From positions 87,788 through 151,787 of the forward strand of contig NZ_JAXEXL010000009.1 of assembly GCF_034113385.1 (NCBI RefSeq): DNA of 64,000 nt, read 5' to 3'. Source of the stretch: Atopobium sp034113385 (GTDB lineage: Bacteria > Actinomycetota > Coriobacteriia > Coriobacteriales > Atopobiaceae). The notes under the pieces were generated by a model, which had not been told where the DNA came from, did no database searches, and was given only the letters and a program-made list of their open reading frames with translations. Shown here piece by piece: positions 8,364-17,022 of the stretch; position 1 is the stretch's first letter, and each line of letters starts with the position of its first letter. Made by a program: the position numbers and the translations under genes.

Positions 8364-9578
8364 TTATGAGTGCTTGTTCTTACGTTTTTTGAGGCGCTTG
8401 CGCAGAGTGCTGCCCTCAAGCTTTTGCGCTTTAGCCTCTTGTTCAAAGGCGGGGTTATCAGGTGTAATAAGTACATCGTCATCTGCTTCTGGATCATAGT
8501 GATGAAGCAATACTGGCTCAAACAAATGAAGCTTGGAAGCAAAGCTACCTGACGCAACAATCAAAACAATAAAGATAATCATGCGAGGCCAGACCGGAAC
8601 CTTTGTCATAACAAAGGAGCCAATGCATAACATGGCGGTCCATGCATAAATAAGAAGTACTGCTTGACGCTGGTCAAAGCCACTTTGGATAAGCCTATGG
8701 TGGATGTGGCCCTTATCGGCTTGTCCAATACTTACATGAGCACGCTTGCGGCGCACAATGGCAGAGAGTGTATCAATAATAGGAATGCTCGCTACTAACA
8801 AAGGAATAATAATGGTGGTAAGACCGGCAACGCGTGTTACGTTAAGCAAAGAAATTGCGCCTAAAGTAAACCCTAGCAACAAGGAACCTGAGTCACCCAA
8901 AAAGATGCTGGCAGGATTGAAGTTAAAGCGCAAAAATCCTAGGGTGGTACCAGCTAACGCAATAGAAAGTGCCGCAGCATCCAAGCGTCCTGCAGCAGTA
9001 GCTAATACAAACATAGTAAGGCTTGCTATGCAGGTAATGCCAGAAGCAAGGCCATCCAAGCCGTCGATTAAGTTAATGATGTTACAGTAGGCAACCAAAT
9101 ACATAATGGTTATGGGATAGGTTAAGAAACCGAGAACAATTTCACTCTCGGTAAGTGGGTTATAAATATTGCCAATAACAAGGCCGCCACACACAGCAAT
9201 AACGGCAGCAATAATCTGCCCTGTGAATTTGACGAGTGGTTTGAGCGAGAATATATCGTCCAATACACCCACAAAAAAGATACACGTTAGAGAGGCAGCA
9301 AGTAAGTAATAGTTAACGGACATGCCCGGATGGGGGACAAGCACGATAGGCCACAGGTAGCGAGTGGTACCAATATATTGCGTTACCGCTGCAGCAACCA
9401 GGCCAATAAAAACAGCAATGCCACCCATGCGCGGGATAGGTGTTTTATTGATGCGCCGCTTACCGGGCTTATCGATAGAACCAACTTTACGAGCAATAAG
9501 CTTAGCTAGTGGGGTAGTAATAACAGTTGCGATAAGGGCAACAAGGTATACACACATGTATGGAATATATGAACTCAC
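8364..9578 (-). CDS. Undecaprenyl-phosphate N-acetylaminosugar-1-phosphate transferase (WecA/TagO/MraY superfamily)
   Basis: A 404-aa multi-pass membrane enzyme that transfers a sugar phosphate from a UDP-amino sugar to undecaprenyl phosphate, the first membrane step of wall polymer or glycan synthesis. Visible motifs are PRMGG (49-53), the Mg-binding VLDDIFSLKP (DD at 107-108), NLIDGLDGLASG (169-180), the GDSGSLLLG loop and the C-terminal KGHIHHRL of the WecA/TagO branch, which favours this over MraY. About ten hydrophobic segments are followed by a basic tail (LRKRLKKRKNKH). The GTG start at 9578 has TAGGAG upstream. The gene stands alone, so the polymer it primes cannot be told. Confidence 0.9.
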   Translation of the reverse strand: MSSYIPYMCVYLVALIATVITTPLAKLIARKVGSIDKPGKRRINKTPIPRMGGIAVFIGLVAAAVTQYIGTTRYLWPIVLVPHPGMSVNYYLLAASLTCIFFVGVLDDIFSLKPLVKFTGQIIAAVIAVCGGLVIGNIYNPLTESEIVLGFLTYPITIMYLVAYCNIINLIDGLDGLASGITCIASLTMFVLATAAGRLDAAALSIALAGTTLGFLRFNFNPASIFLGDSGSLLLGFTLGAISLLNVTRVAGLTTIIIPLLVASIPIIDTLSAIVRRKRAHVSIGQADKGHIHHRLIQSGFDQRQAVLLIYAWTAMLCIGSFVMTKVPVWPRMIIFIVLIVASGSFASKLHLFEPVLLHHYDPEADDDVLITPDNPAFEQEAKAQKLEGSTLRKRLKKRKNKHS

Positions 9579-9696
9579 GTGGTACTACTCCTACGATGGA
9601 GCGAACACGAGCGCGTGAACGCATGTTTACACGGTAAGTTTAAGTACACGCCATAACTTCTAGTAAGTCAAGACTGGTATCAATTTATCTATTTTG

Positions 9697-9702
9697 TATA
9701 GT
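9697..9702 (+). promoter_or_regulatory. -10 element before the 6S RNA gene
   Basis: TATAGT lies about 8 nt before the start of the strong secondary structure assigned to 6S RNA. No clear -35 hexamer is seen. Confidence 0.4.
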
Positions 9703-9707
9703 AAAGG

Positions 9708-9875
9708 TGTCGAGCTCCTGCGAGCTAACTGGGTGAACCGACAAGTTTTTTCAGGGAGCCTGGTTCTTGTGCTTAGTACGGGGATCCTTCGTTGTTGAGG
9801 AAGCCGGAACAGGCAAGTAGGGCACCCACCTTATGAGAGGTGGGTTCACAATTGCAACGCAGGAGCCCGACGTTA
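9708..9875 (+). ncRNA. ssrS: Probable 6S RNA
   Basis: A protein-free stretch with strong RNA structure. The closing stem is CGAGCTCCTGCG (from 9711) with CGCAGGAGCCCG (9858-9869), one mismatch. The 3' arm has the hairpin CACCCACCTT…AGGTGGGTTCA, which is characteristic of 6S RNAs, and the 5' arm has GGTGAACCGAC followed by an unpaired T-rich stretch. 6S RNA binds the RNA polymerase housekeeping holoenzyme and imitates an open promoter. The ends are approximate. The rest of the 9579-10002 gap holds nothing else recognisable. Confidence 0.65.
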
Positions 9876-10002
9876 TGATGGCTGCTGCCACACGTCGAGC
9901 TCCTATCACGTTAAAACTTTGTTGTTTGTGCTGTAGTGTGTAGGCTTACTGCACTGATACAAATTTGTGTGAGCGCAGTCTACACATTACTTCTTGCGAG
10001 AA

Positions 10003-10263
10003 TTACTTCTCGTCAGAACGAGGAACAACCTCAATTGCGTTCTCGGGAAGGGCTGCACCCTTAGGTTGGATAAGCAGACGATATCCCAATACATCCAAAA
10101 TCTTGTTAAGAACACGGGTCTGAGGGTTACCAACAGCCAGAACAGAAGCGATGGCAGGCTGGCTTACGCCAAGAGCCTTAGCAAGCTCGGACTGAGTTGT
10201 TCCCTTAGCGGAAATGATGGAGCGTAGAGCGTCGGAAATGACCACTTTTTCTTGATTAGCCAT
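10003..10263 (-). CDS. XRE-type helix-turn-helix protein
   Basis: An 86-aa protein with one helix-turn-helix of the Cro/C1 type: about residues 14-48 contain TTQSELAKALGVSQPAIASVLA. The start at 10263 (MANQEK…) is preferred over one 8 codons upstream because AAGAGAGG lies before it. No toxin partner or enzyme domain is adjacent, so it looks like a small stand-alone regulator rather than part of a toxin-antitoxin pair. A perfect 8-bp inverted repeat sits 43 bp upstream of the start and may be its own operator. Confidence 0.8.
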   Translation of the reverse strand: MANQEKVVISDALRSIISAKGTTQSELAKALGVSQPAIASVLAVGNPQTRVLNKILDVLGYRLLIQPKGAALPENAIEVVPRSDEK

Positions 10264-10305
10264 GCAAATGCCTCTCTTACATACCACAGCTCGTGGGCTA
10301 TGAAC

Positions 10306-10326
10306 TTATCACATAATTTGTGATAA
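10306..10326. promoter_or_regulatory. Palindromic operator candidate upstream of the XRE gene
   Basis: TTATCACA (10306-10313) and TGTGATAA (10319-10326) form a perfect inverted repeat with a 5-bp spacer. A further half-site-like TGTGATA occurs near 10386. The position in the divergent XRE/polA region fits autoregulation. The 310-bp gap is AT-rich and otherwise holds only promoter-like sequence. Confidence 0.5.
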
Positions 10327-10464
10327 AGGATTTATAACCCACTTTGAAGCATTAAATCTGATTTGTAACAAAAAAGTGCATTTTTGTGATATATACATGA
10401 AAAAATAAGATATTTTGTGTTTGCCTGATGTATCTGCGTGTGTTTTGTTGCCTTGAGACGTCGT

Positions 10465-10494
10465 TTTATGTCAGGTCCTTGTGGCGGGTACAAT
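10465..10494 (+). promoter_or_regulatory. Possible polA promoter
   Basis: TACAAT at 10489-10494 with a poor -35 (TTTATG, 18-bp spacing) lies about 80 bp before the polA start. Weak evidence based on position and the -10 only. Confidence 0.3.
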
Positions 10495-10573
10495 TAAGAC
10501 CACACTTGCAAGATATGTATGAGTTTTAGTCCGATGAGTCCGTGCTTTTGTTTGACTATTTAAAGAGGAACCT

Positions 10574-13258
10574 ATGACGCAAGCTACCTCCACTAAAAAA
10601 ACCATTGCTGTTATTGACGGCAACTCACTTATGCACCGTGCATTTCATGCCATTTCTCAACCCATGCAGGCACCAGATGGTCGCCCCACCAATGCTTTGT
10701 TTGGTTTCTTTAATATGTTTGTCAAGTTCTACGAGAGCTTCTCGCCTGATGGCATAGTCTGCGCTTTTGATAAGGGTCGTCCTCAGATACGCATGGAAAT
10801 GCTTCCGCAATATAAGGCTCAGCGCCCGCCTATGGATCCAGATTTGCATGCACAATTTCCCATGGTTAAAGAGCTGCTTCGTACGATGCGTGTTCCCGTA
10901 ATGGAGTGTGAGGGTTGGGAAGGCGATGACATTTTGGGTACGTTGGCTCGTCGTGGAGAACAGGCGGGCTATACCATGCTGTTGGTGACGGGCGATCGTG
11001 ATATGTATCAGTTATCTACAGACTTGGTGCATATTGTGTCTACTCGCAAAGGCATTACAGATGTATCCATTATGACGCCAGATTCTGTGAGTGATTTGTA
11101 TAACGGCATTACACCCGCGCTTGTTCCTGATTTTTATGGCCTTAAGGGCGATAGCTCGGATAATATCCCTGGCGTTCCTGGTATTGGTCCCAAGAAGGCT
11201 GCTGCACTTATTATGCAGTATGGCAGTTTGGATGAAGTACTTGCCCACGCAGATGAAGTAACGGGCAAAATGGGTGAGAACTTACGGGCGCATAAGGAAG
11301 ATGCGCTTTTGAGCCGCAAAGTGGCAACCATTCGCACTGATGCTCCTATTGAGCTGGAATTATCTGAAGTTCAGTTCCCCGCATTTACCTCTGATAAGGC
11401 ATTAGCAGAGGTTTCCCAGGCTTTTTCTGATTTAGGTTTTACGGGCGTGCTTCAGCGTATTGTTGCGCTGGCAGGCGGTAGCGTACAAACGCCCAAAAGT
11501 GCTTTTTCTGCGCTTCCCAAGCCGGCAGAGGGCAAGGATGCTACTGCGCTTGTGGCGTCTGCTATCCAGAAGGGCCTGTGGGTTGGCGTAGCACTTGAGC
11601 AGGGAAGTGCTGTTGGCCAATTGGCATTGGATTTAGGCGATGCCACCAATGTGTTGTGGGTGGCCACGGATGAGGCACTGGCACGTTTTGATGGTGATGA
11701 TGCCCTAGCTACATTGCAGCAGCTGTTTGAGGCCGGCAAGATTGTATCGTCTGATGTCAAACAGTTGGTGCACATGGTCATGCCACCTGATTCTTCACAG
11801 ACGGCGCTTATGTCTTATAGCCATATTGATTCTGCACGCATTTTTGATGTGGGTGTAGCAGGGTATTTGCTCGATTCTGACAAGACGAGTTTCTCGACAG
11901 CTGCATTGGCTCAGCACTACCTTAAGACTACGTTGCCTGAGGCGCATGCCACTTATTCTGAGCAAGCCATTGATGCATGGGTGGCTCGTGTGCTGCAAGA
12001 CGTCTTGACCAATCTGCTTAAACAGACCCATGCAGATGAGCTGTTTTATGCCGTAGAAATGCCCTTATTGGTGGTATTGGCAGCTATGGAGCGCAATGGT
12101 TTACATGCGGATGCGGTAGAACTTCGCAAGCAATCACAGGAATTGGGCGTAGAAATTGACCGCATGGTTGCCCATATTCAGCAAGAAGCTGGCGAGAAGT
12201 TCAAGGTTAATTCCCCTGAGCAACTATCGCATGTGTTGTTTGATGTATGGGGCTTGCCAAGCTTTGGTCTTAAGAAGACTAAGAAGGGTTTTTACTCTAC
12301 CAATGCAAAGGTGCTCAGCGATTTGGCTCAAAAAGATGAGCGTGTGGCAGAGGTGTTGGAATACCGTGAGCGTACAAAGATTAAGTCAACCTATTTGGAT
12401 GCTTTACCAGAGCTTATTCGCGGTGATGGTCGTATTCATACCACCTTTAATCAAACGGTTGCAGCAACGGGTCGTTTGTCCAGTTCTGATCCAAACTTGC
12501 AAAATATTCCCACCCGTTCTGAGTTGGGCCATCGGGTACGTACGGCTTTCTCGGTGCCTCCAAAGAGCGTCTTTTTGGCATGCGATTACTCTCAGATTGA
12601 ATTGCGTTTACTTGCACACTTGTCTGGTGATCAACATTTGATTGCTGCCTTTAATAGTGGCATGGATTTTCATGCTGCAACAGCAGCTCGTGTATTTGGA
12701 TTGTCCATAGAAGAGGTTACACCTACATTGCGCAGTCGCGCTAAGGCCGTTAATTTTGGCATTGTATATGGCCAGCAGGCATATGGATTAGCCACTTCTT
12801 TAGGTATTCCTCGTGCCGAGGCACAAGCTATGATTGACCGCTATTTTGAGGCATATCCTGGCGTTGATGCATACCTTAAACAACAGATTAAACTTGCTCA
12901 TGAGCAGGGCTTTGTAACTACTATGTATGGGCGTCGCCGCTATACCGCAGACATTAATAGCCGGAACTTTCAGCTTCGCTCGTTTGCAGAACGCACCGCT
13001 ATGAATCATCCCATGCAGGGCAGTGCGGCAGATATCATCAAGATTGCAATGGTACGTGTTCAAAACGAGTTGGTTAAACAAGGCTTGCGTGCAAAGCTTG
13101 TTTTACAAATTCATGATGAGTTGGATTTTGAAGTTCCTACTGATGAGCTCGAGCTAGTTTCTCGTTTGGCTCAAGAGCAAATGGAAGGCGTGTGTACCTT
13201 GAGCGTTCCCTTGATTGCAGAGCCTTCATATGGCAATAACTGGGCTGAAGCAAAGTAG
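10574..13258 (+). CDS. polA: DNA polymerase I
   Basis: An 894-aa polymerase for Okazaki fragment processing and repair synthesis. The N-terminal ~290 residues are the 5'-3' exonuclease/flap domain (VIDGNSLMHRAFHA, CEGWEGDDILGT, VTGDRDMYQL, GIGPKKAAALI). The middle domain takes the place of the 3'-5' proofreading domain but shows no DxE motif where it is expected (KGLWVGVALEQG), so proofreading is probably lost, as in Taq and many Gram-positive PolI proteins. The C-terminal family A polymerase has motif A (ACDYSQIELRLLAHLSGD), motif B (RSRAKAVNFGIVYG) and motif C (QIHDELDFEV). AAAGAGG precedes the ATG. rnhA follows directly. Confidence 0.97.
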   Translation: MTQATSTKKTIAVIDGNSLMHRAFHAISQPMQAPDGRPTNALFGFFNMFVKFYESFSPDGIVCAFDKGRPQIRMEMLPQYKAQRPPMDPDLHAQFPMVKELLRTMRVPVMECEGWEGDDILGTLARRGEQAGYTMLLVTGDRDMYQLSTDLVHIVSTRKGITDVSIMTPDSVSDLYNGITPALVPDFYGLKGDSSDNIPGVPGIGPKKAAALIMQYGSLDEVLAHADEVTGKMGENLRAHKEDALLSRKVATIRTDAPIELELSEVQFPAFTSDKALAEVSQAFSDLGFTGVLQRIVALAGGSVQTPKSAFSALPKPAEGKDATALVASAIQKGLWVGVALEQGSAVGQLALDLGDATNVLWVATDEALARFDGDDALATLQQLFEAGKIVSSDVKQLVHMVMPPDSSQTALMSYSHIDSARIFDVGVAGYLLDSDKTSFSTAALAQHYLKTTLPEAHATYSEQAIDAWVARVLQDVLTNLLKQTHADELFYAVEMPLLVVLAAMERNGLHADAVELRKQSQELGVEIDRMVAHIQQEAGEKFKVNSPEQLSHVLFDVWGLPSFGLKKTKKGFYSTNAKVLSDLAQKDERVAEVLEYRERTKIKSTYLDALPELIRGDGRIHTTFNQTVAATGRLSSSDPNLQNIPTRSELGHRVRTAFSVPPKSVFLACDYSQIELRLLAHLSGDQHLIAAFNSGMDFHAATAARVFGLSIEEVTPTLRSRAKAVNFGIVYGQQAYGLATSLGIPRAEAQAMIDRYFEAYPGVDAYLKQQIKLAHEQGFVTTMYGRRRYTADINSRNFQLRSFAERTAMNHPMQGSAADIIKIAMVRVQNELVKQGLRAKLVLQIHDELDFEVPTDELELVSRLAQEQMEGVCTLSVPLIAEPSYGNNWAEAK

Positions 13259-13268
13259 GATAGCTGAT

Positions 13269-13814
13269 ATGGCAAGTTTTGACGATTTTTCCTTTAAGCC
13301 AGAAGAAGTTCCTTCTTCTGAGGCGCTTCAAGGTCCCGAGGTGCTTATTTATACCGATGGGGCTTCTCGTGGCAATCCTGGGCGAGGTGGGTATGGCGCC
13401 GTGCTAAGGTATACCAACTCTGTTGGAGAGACTAAAACCCTTGAGCTGAGCCAAGGGTATTACAAAACTACCAACAATCGGATGGAACTTTTAGCTGTTA
13501 TTGTGGCGCTTGAAGCACTTAAACGACCCTGTAACGTAGAGCTTCATAGCGATTCTCAGTATGTGGTTAACGCTTTTAATCAGCGTTGGGTAGCAGGCTG
13601 GATTAAGCGTGGTTGGAAGACTTCTAACAAGCAGCCCGTTAAAAACGTAGACTTATGGCAGCGCTTGCTTGCGGCCGCTCACAAACATGCCGTGCATTGG
13701 GTATGGGTTAAGGGACATGCTGGTCACGCGCTAAATGAGCGCTGTGATGAGCTTGCCACTACCGCAGCTGATGGTTCCGAACTCATTGAAGATACAGGTT
13801 TTATAGAAGCTTAA
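13269..13814 (+). CDS. rnhA: Ribonuclease HI
   Basis: A 181-aa protein that cleaves RNA in RNA/DNA hybrids. The four catalytic acidic residues are visible: Asp in IYTDGASRGN, Glu in NNRMELLAV, Asp in LHSDSQYV and Asp in NERCDELA. About 27 extra residues precede the nuclease core. I chose ATG13269 rather than ATG13215 because the latter lies inside polA and adds unconserved sequence. Placement directly after polA fits a joint role in removing RNA primers. The gene ends in a 4-nt overlap with the convergent cysteine desulfidase gene. Confidence 0.93.
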   Translation: MASFDDFSFKPEEVPSSEALQGPEVLIYTDGASRGNPGRGGYGAVLRYTNSVGETKTLELSQGYYKTTNNRMELLAVIVALEALKRPCNVELHSDSQYVVNAFNQRWVAGWIKRGWKTSNKQPVKNVDLWQRLLAAAHKHAVHWVWVKGHAGHALNERCDELATTAADGSELIEDTGFIEA

Positions 13815-15121
13815 ACGTGAGCGTTAACGTCTGTTTTGCCAATCATAATGTTGAGAATCTCTACATCAGTGGGGTGCATGCCAACTCTGCCAACGTAGCC
13901 CATGGAACGAATGGTCTCTTCAGCGTTTTCTCCAACAAGGCCATCGCCTGCTTTGAAGTTGTGATCAGATAGAGCCATATCGCAGCCAAGAATTGCAGCG
14001 TCAACGGAAGCGGATACTTTAGCTGCGCAGCTGGGCTTTGCTCCATCGCATACAATGCCACCAACGTTAGCAAGTGTGTTTACGACCGTTGCTTCAAATT
14101 GAGCTAAGGAACCCCCACGCAAGTAGGTAATAGCTGCACCAGCACCACAGGCAGCGGAAACAGCACCACAAAATGCAGACAGCTCGCCAATGTAGTGTTT
14201 TACGTGCACAGCAACTAAATCAGACATAGCAACTGCGCGAATGAGTTTCTCGTGATCTGCCCCTAGCTCTGCTGCGTATTCCACAACAGGCTGAGAACAG
14301 GTAATGCCTTGATTGCCACTGCCACAGTTAATGACTACAGGCATAGGACATCCACTCATGCGGGCATCAGAGCCAGCAGCGGCTGCAGCACGTGCGCGAC
14401 AGGAAATGTCATGTGGGCGGCTTGCGAGCAGGGTAGACCCAATATTAGCGCCCCATGAGTTTTTTAATCCTTCATGGGAGATGGCACGATTGCGCTCAAT
14501 TTGGTTGTTGATAAGCTCTTCGATGTCAGAGCATATAACCTCATGAGCAAAATCCCAAATGGAGCTGAGAGATAAAGCTGCGCGCTCGGCGCTTGCTGCA
14601 TTGGTGTCGTTACAGTTGGATACACCGGCACCAAATCCAGCTACCTCAACAGGTGCACCATCCAAGCTTAGTTCCGTTACGTTGGTGTGGCGTTCTACTA
14701 AACAAGCAACTGAGGTGTGCCCCTTGCCCTCAGCTTGTATACGTACATACAGATTGGGAACACCTTCTGCAAGCTCAACCTCACAAAACCCCTGTTTAAG
14801 TAAGGTGTTAGTGTGAGTAATATCATCGGGAGTGACCGCTTGTAGCACCTCTAGTACGCGCGTGGGGTCTCCGCCAACACAACCCAGTGTTGCTGCCGCT
14901 TCAATGCCACGCATGCCGTCAGAGTTGGGGACGGTTACGCTTTTTACATTCTTAATAATGTTGCCGCTGCATACTACGCTGAGTTTCTCGGCACGACAGG
15001 GAAGTGCTCCTTGAGCAAGTGCTGCTGCGAAGGCAACGGCAATGGGCTCGGTGCACCCAAGCGCACACACAAGTTCTTCTTTAAGGATGGTCAAATGATT
15101 GGCATAGGCAGTTGTATCCAC
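13811..15121 (-). CDS. cyuA: L-cysteine desulfidase, CyuA/UPF0597 family
   Basis: This family breaks L-cysteine down to sulfide, ammonia and pyruvate using an oxygen-sensitive iron-sulfur cluster. Family signatures are ALGCTEPIAVAFAAALA near the N-terminus, the central ASDARMSGCPMPVVINCGSG segment (continuing NQG) and VCDGAKPSCAAKVSAS near the C-terminus; the cysteines in these three are the expected cluster ligands. GTG15121 is preferred because a GA-rich ribosome site (GAGAGG, AGGA) precedes it; ATG15148 would add nine residues but has no site. It is convergent with rnhA and overlaps it by 4 nt. Expected role: cysteine catabolism for carbon and ATP, with H2S release. Confidence 0.9.
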   Translation of the reverse strand: MDTTAYANHLTILKEELVCALGCTEPIAVAFAAALAQGALPCRAEKLSVVCSGNIIKNVKSVTVPNSDGMRGIEAAATLGCVGGDPTRVLEVLQAVTPDDITHTNTLLKQGFCEVELAEGVPNLYVRIQAEGKGHTSVACLVERHTNVTELSLDGAPVEVAGFGAGVSNCNDTNAASAERAALSLSSIWDFAHEVICSDIEELINNQIERNRAISHEGLKNSWGANIGSTLLASRPHDISCRARAAAAAGSDARMSGCPMPVVINCGSGNQGITCSQPVVEYAAELGADHEKLIRAVAMSDLVAVHVKHYIGELSAFCGAVSAACGAGAAITYLRGGSLAQFEATVVNTLANVGGIVCDGAKPSCAAKVSASVDAAILGCDMALSDHNFKAGDGLVGENAEETIRSMGYVGRVGMHPTDVEILNIMIGKTDVNAHV

Positions 15122-15267
15122 TGGCGTCCTGCACCTCTCTGGTCGCATATAAATCGTATATAAGGTTAAGCTGATATAGCTTGCATGTTTATATGTTACA
15201 ACTCATTACAGACTGCATTGTATCGTTTATTACGTCATATGTTGTGGACGCACACACCTTCATGAAC

Positions 15268-15297
15268 TTACAAGATGATAATAAACTTCTGTATAAT
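15268..15297 (+). promoter_or_regulatory. Probable rpsA promoter
   Basis: TTACAA (15268-15273) and the consensus TATAAT (15292-15297) are 18 bp apart. Transcription would begin near 15304. Confidence 0.55.
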
Positions 15298-15303
15298 GCT
15301 CAT

Positions 15304-15568
15304 GTTTCTTGAGATTTGTTCGACTTTTATGTGCTCCAAAACGAGTAATAATGATTTTTCCTCAATATTTCCTCAACAAAGTGCGCTTTTAGCTTGAAAT
15401 CACCAGCATAAAACGGTTATTCTGTCAAACGTATGTCTAGGACGGACATACATCCGTATCTGTTGGCCCCCGAGCATGTAATTTTCCGTAGTTGGTGTCA
15501 GGAACTCTTTCTACACTGCAGGCGATGACCATGGCAATCGGGGCCCCGCTTTTGAAAGGGGTCCACCT
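15304..15568 (+). promoter_or_regulatory. Long 5' leader of rpsA
   Basis: About 265 nt separate the probable promoter from the TTG start. The leader contains a small hairpin ACGGA…TCCGT (15452-15469) and the self-complementary GGGGCCCC (15540-15547) just before the ribosome site. A 31-codon frame from ATG15432 has no ribosome site and was not accepted as a gene. No known riboswitch was recognised. Rho-independent termination is not apparent. Confidence 0.35.
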
Positions 15569-16813
15569 TTGAGTGAGATTCAGAACTCGTCCATCTTCTC
15601 TCTCGACGACATTTCTGACGAGGAGATGAACAACCTCATCGACGGTACTATTACCGACTTTGACGAGAATGATCTGGTAACTGGTACTATCGTCAAGATT
15701 GAGCGCGATGAGGTCCTGCTGGACATCGGCTTTAAGTCTGAGGGTGTAATTCCTGTTCGCGAGCTGTCCATTCGCAAGGACGCTAACCCTGCTGACATCG
15801 TAAACATGGGTGATGAGATTGAGGCATTGGTTCTCCAGAAGGAGGACAAGGACGGCCGTCTTATCCTTTCCAAGAAGCGTGCTGAGTATGAGCGCGCTTG
15901 GAATCGCATTGAAGAGAAGTTCAATGGTGGCGAGAACGTTGAGGGTGAGGTTATTGAGGTTGTTAAGGGCGGCCTGATTCTTGATATCGGCCTGCGCGGC
16001 TTCTTGCCCGCTTCCTTGGTTGACCTTCGTCGTGTTAAGGACCTTGCTGCATACATGGGTACTCGCATTGAGGCTCGCGTTATCGAGATGGATCGCAACC
16101 GTAATAACGTTGTTCTTTCTCGTCGCGTTGTTCTTGAGGAGGCTCGTAAGGCAGAGCGTTCCGAGATTCTTACCAAGCTTCAGTCTGGTATGCGTCTTAA
16201 GGGTAACGTATCCTCCATTGTTGACTTTGGTGCCTTTGTTGACCTTGGCGGTATTGACGGTCTTATCCACATCTCTGAGCTTTCTTGGAACCACGTTAAC
16301 CACCCCTCTGAGGTTGTTAAGGTTGGTCAAGAGGTTGAGGTTCAGGTGCTCGATGTTGATCTTAACCGTGAGCGCATCTCCCTTGGTCTTAAGCAAACCA
16401 CCGAGGATCCTTGGCACACGCTTGTTAAGAAGTACCCCGTTGGTGCAATCGTTGAGGGTGACGTAACCAAGCTTGTTACCTTTGGCGCTTTTGTTGACCT
16501 TGGTGATGGCATTGAGGGTCTTGTCCACATCTCTGAGATGGCAAAGCAGCATGTTGATGCACCTGCACAGGTGTGCAAGGTTGGCGATACCGTACAGGTT
16601 AAGGTAATGGAGATTGACCTTGATCGTCGTCGTATCTCCCTGTCTATGAAGGCAGCTGCCGAGACTTTGGGTATTGACATTGATGTAGAACCTCTTGAGG
16701 GCGAGGCTGCAGCTGCAGCTGAGGCAGTGTCTGAGGTAGAAGCAGAGGCAGAGGTTGAGGCCGCTGCTGAGACTTCTGTAGAGGCTCCTGCAGAAGAGAC
16801 TACTGAGGAATAA
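15569..16813 (+). CDS. rpsA: 30S ribosomal protein S1
   Basis: A 414-aa protein with four S1 RNA-binding repeats: about residues 33-105, 119-188, 206-275 and 291-361. The last two are the most typical (VSSIVDFGAFVDLGGIDGLI, VTKLVTFGAFVDLGDGIEGL). The last ~50 residues are an acidic Ala/Glu-rich tail. Four repeats is the usual actinobacterial form, against six in Escherichia coli. The start is TTG15569, with AAAGGGG 8 nt upstream; no ATG is available at the conserved N-terminus. S1 helps mRNA dock on the 30S subunit. Codon use is strongly biased, as expected for a highly expressed gene. Confidence 0.96.
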   Translation: MSEIQNSSIFSLDDISDEEMNNLIDGTITDFDENDLVTGTIVKIERDEVLLDIGFKSEGVIPVRELSIRKDANPADIVNMGDEIEALVLQKEDKDGRLILSKKRAEYERAWNRIEEKFNGGENVEGEVIEVVKGGLILDIGLRGFLPASLVDLRRVKDLAAYMGTRIEARVIEMDRNRNNVVLSRRVVLEEARKAERSEILTKLQSGMRLKGNVSSIVDFGAFVDLGGIDGLIHISELSWNHVNHPSEVVKVGQEVEVQVLDVDLNRERISLGLKQTTEDPWHTLVKKYPVGAIVEGDVTKLVTFGAFVDLGDGIEGLVHISEMAKQHVDAPAQVCKVGDTVQVKVMEIDLDRRRISLSMKAAAETLGIDIDVEPLEGEAAAAAEAVSEVEAEAEVEAAAETSVEAPAEETTEE

Positions 16814-16840
16814 ACCTTTACGTCTTATATACAGCTTGAT

Positions 16841-16878
16841 AAAGACTCGTCTTCAAAATATGGAGACGGGTCTTTTGT
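16841..16878 (+). terminator. Terminator of rpsA
   Basis: AAAGACTCGTCT pairs with AGACGGGTCTTT around a short loop and runs into TTTTGTTT. Confidence 0.85.
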
Positions 16879-17022
16879 TTATCATCTTGGTAACGTTACT
16901 ATTTCTAATTGATAAACACGCTTGTTGCGCACATCAATATGCTTCATAGTACAGTTGCAACACTAGTTGAGATTCCTTATCTTGGCAGTGAGGACTATTG
17001 TTGACTATGAAAGGGTGGGCGC

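Noticed and set aside
9883..9904. Direct repeat GTCGAGCTCCT (9709 and 9893) as an attachment site
   Set aside because: The repeats enclose only the 6S RNA, the core GAGCTC is self-complementary, and no integrase or foreign gene is near.
15437..16552. 371-aa open frame on the minus strand opposite rpsA
   Set aside because: It lies antisense to the well-supported S1 gene; its composition (Asn/Leu/Val repeats) mirrors the biased codons of rpsA, and no homology or ribosome site is seen.
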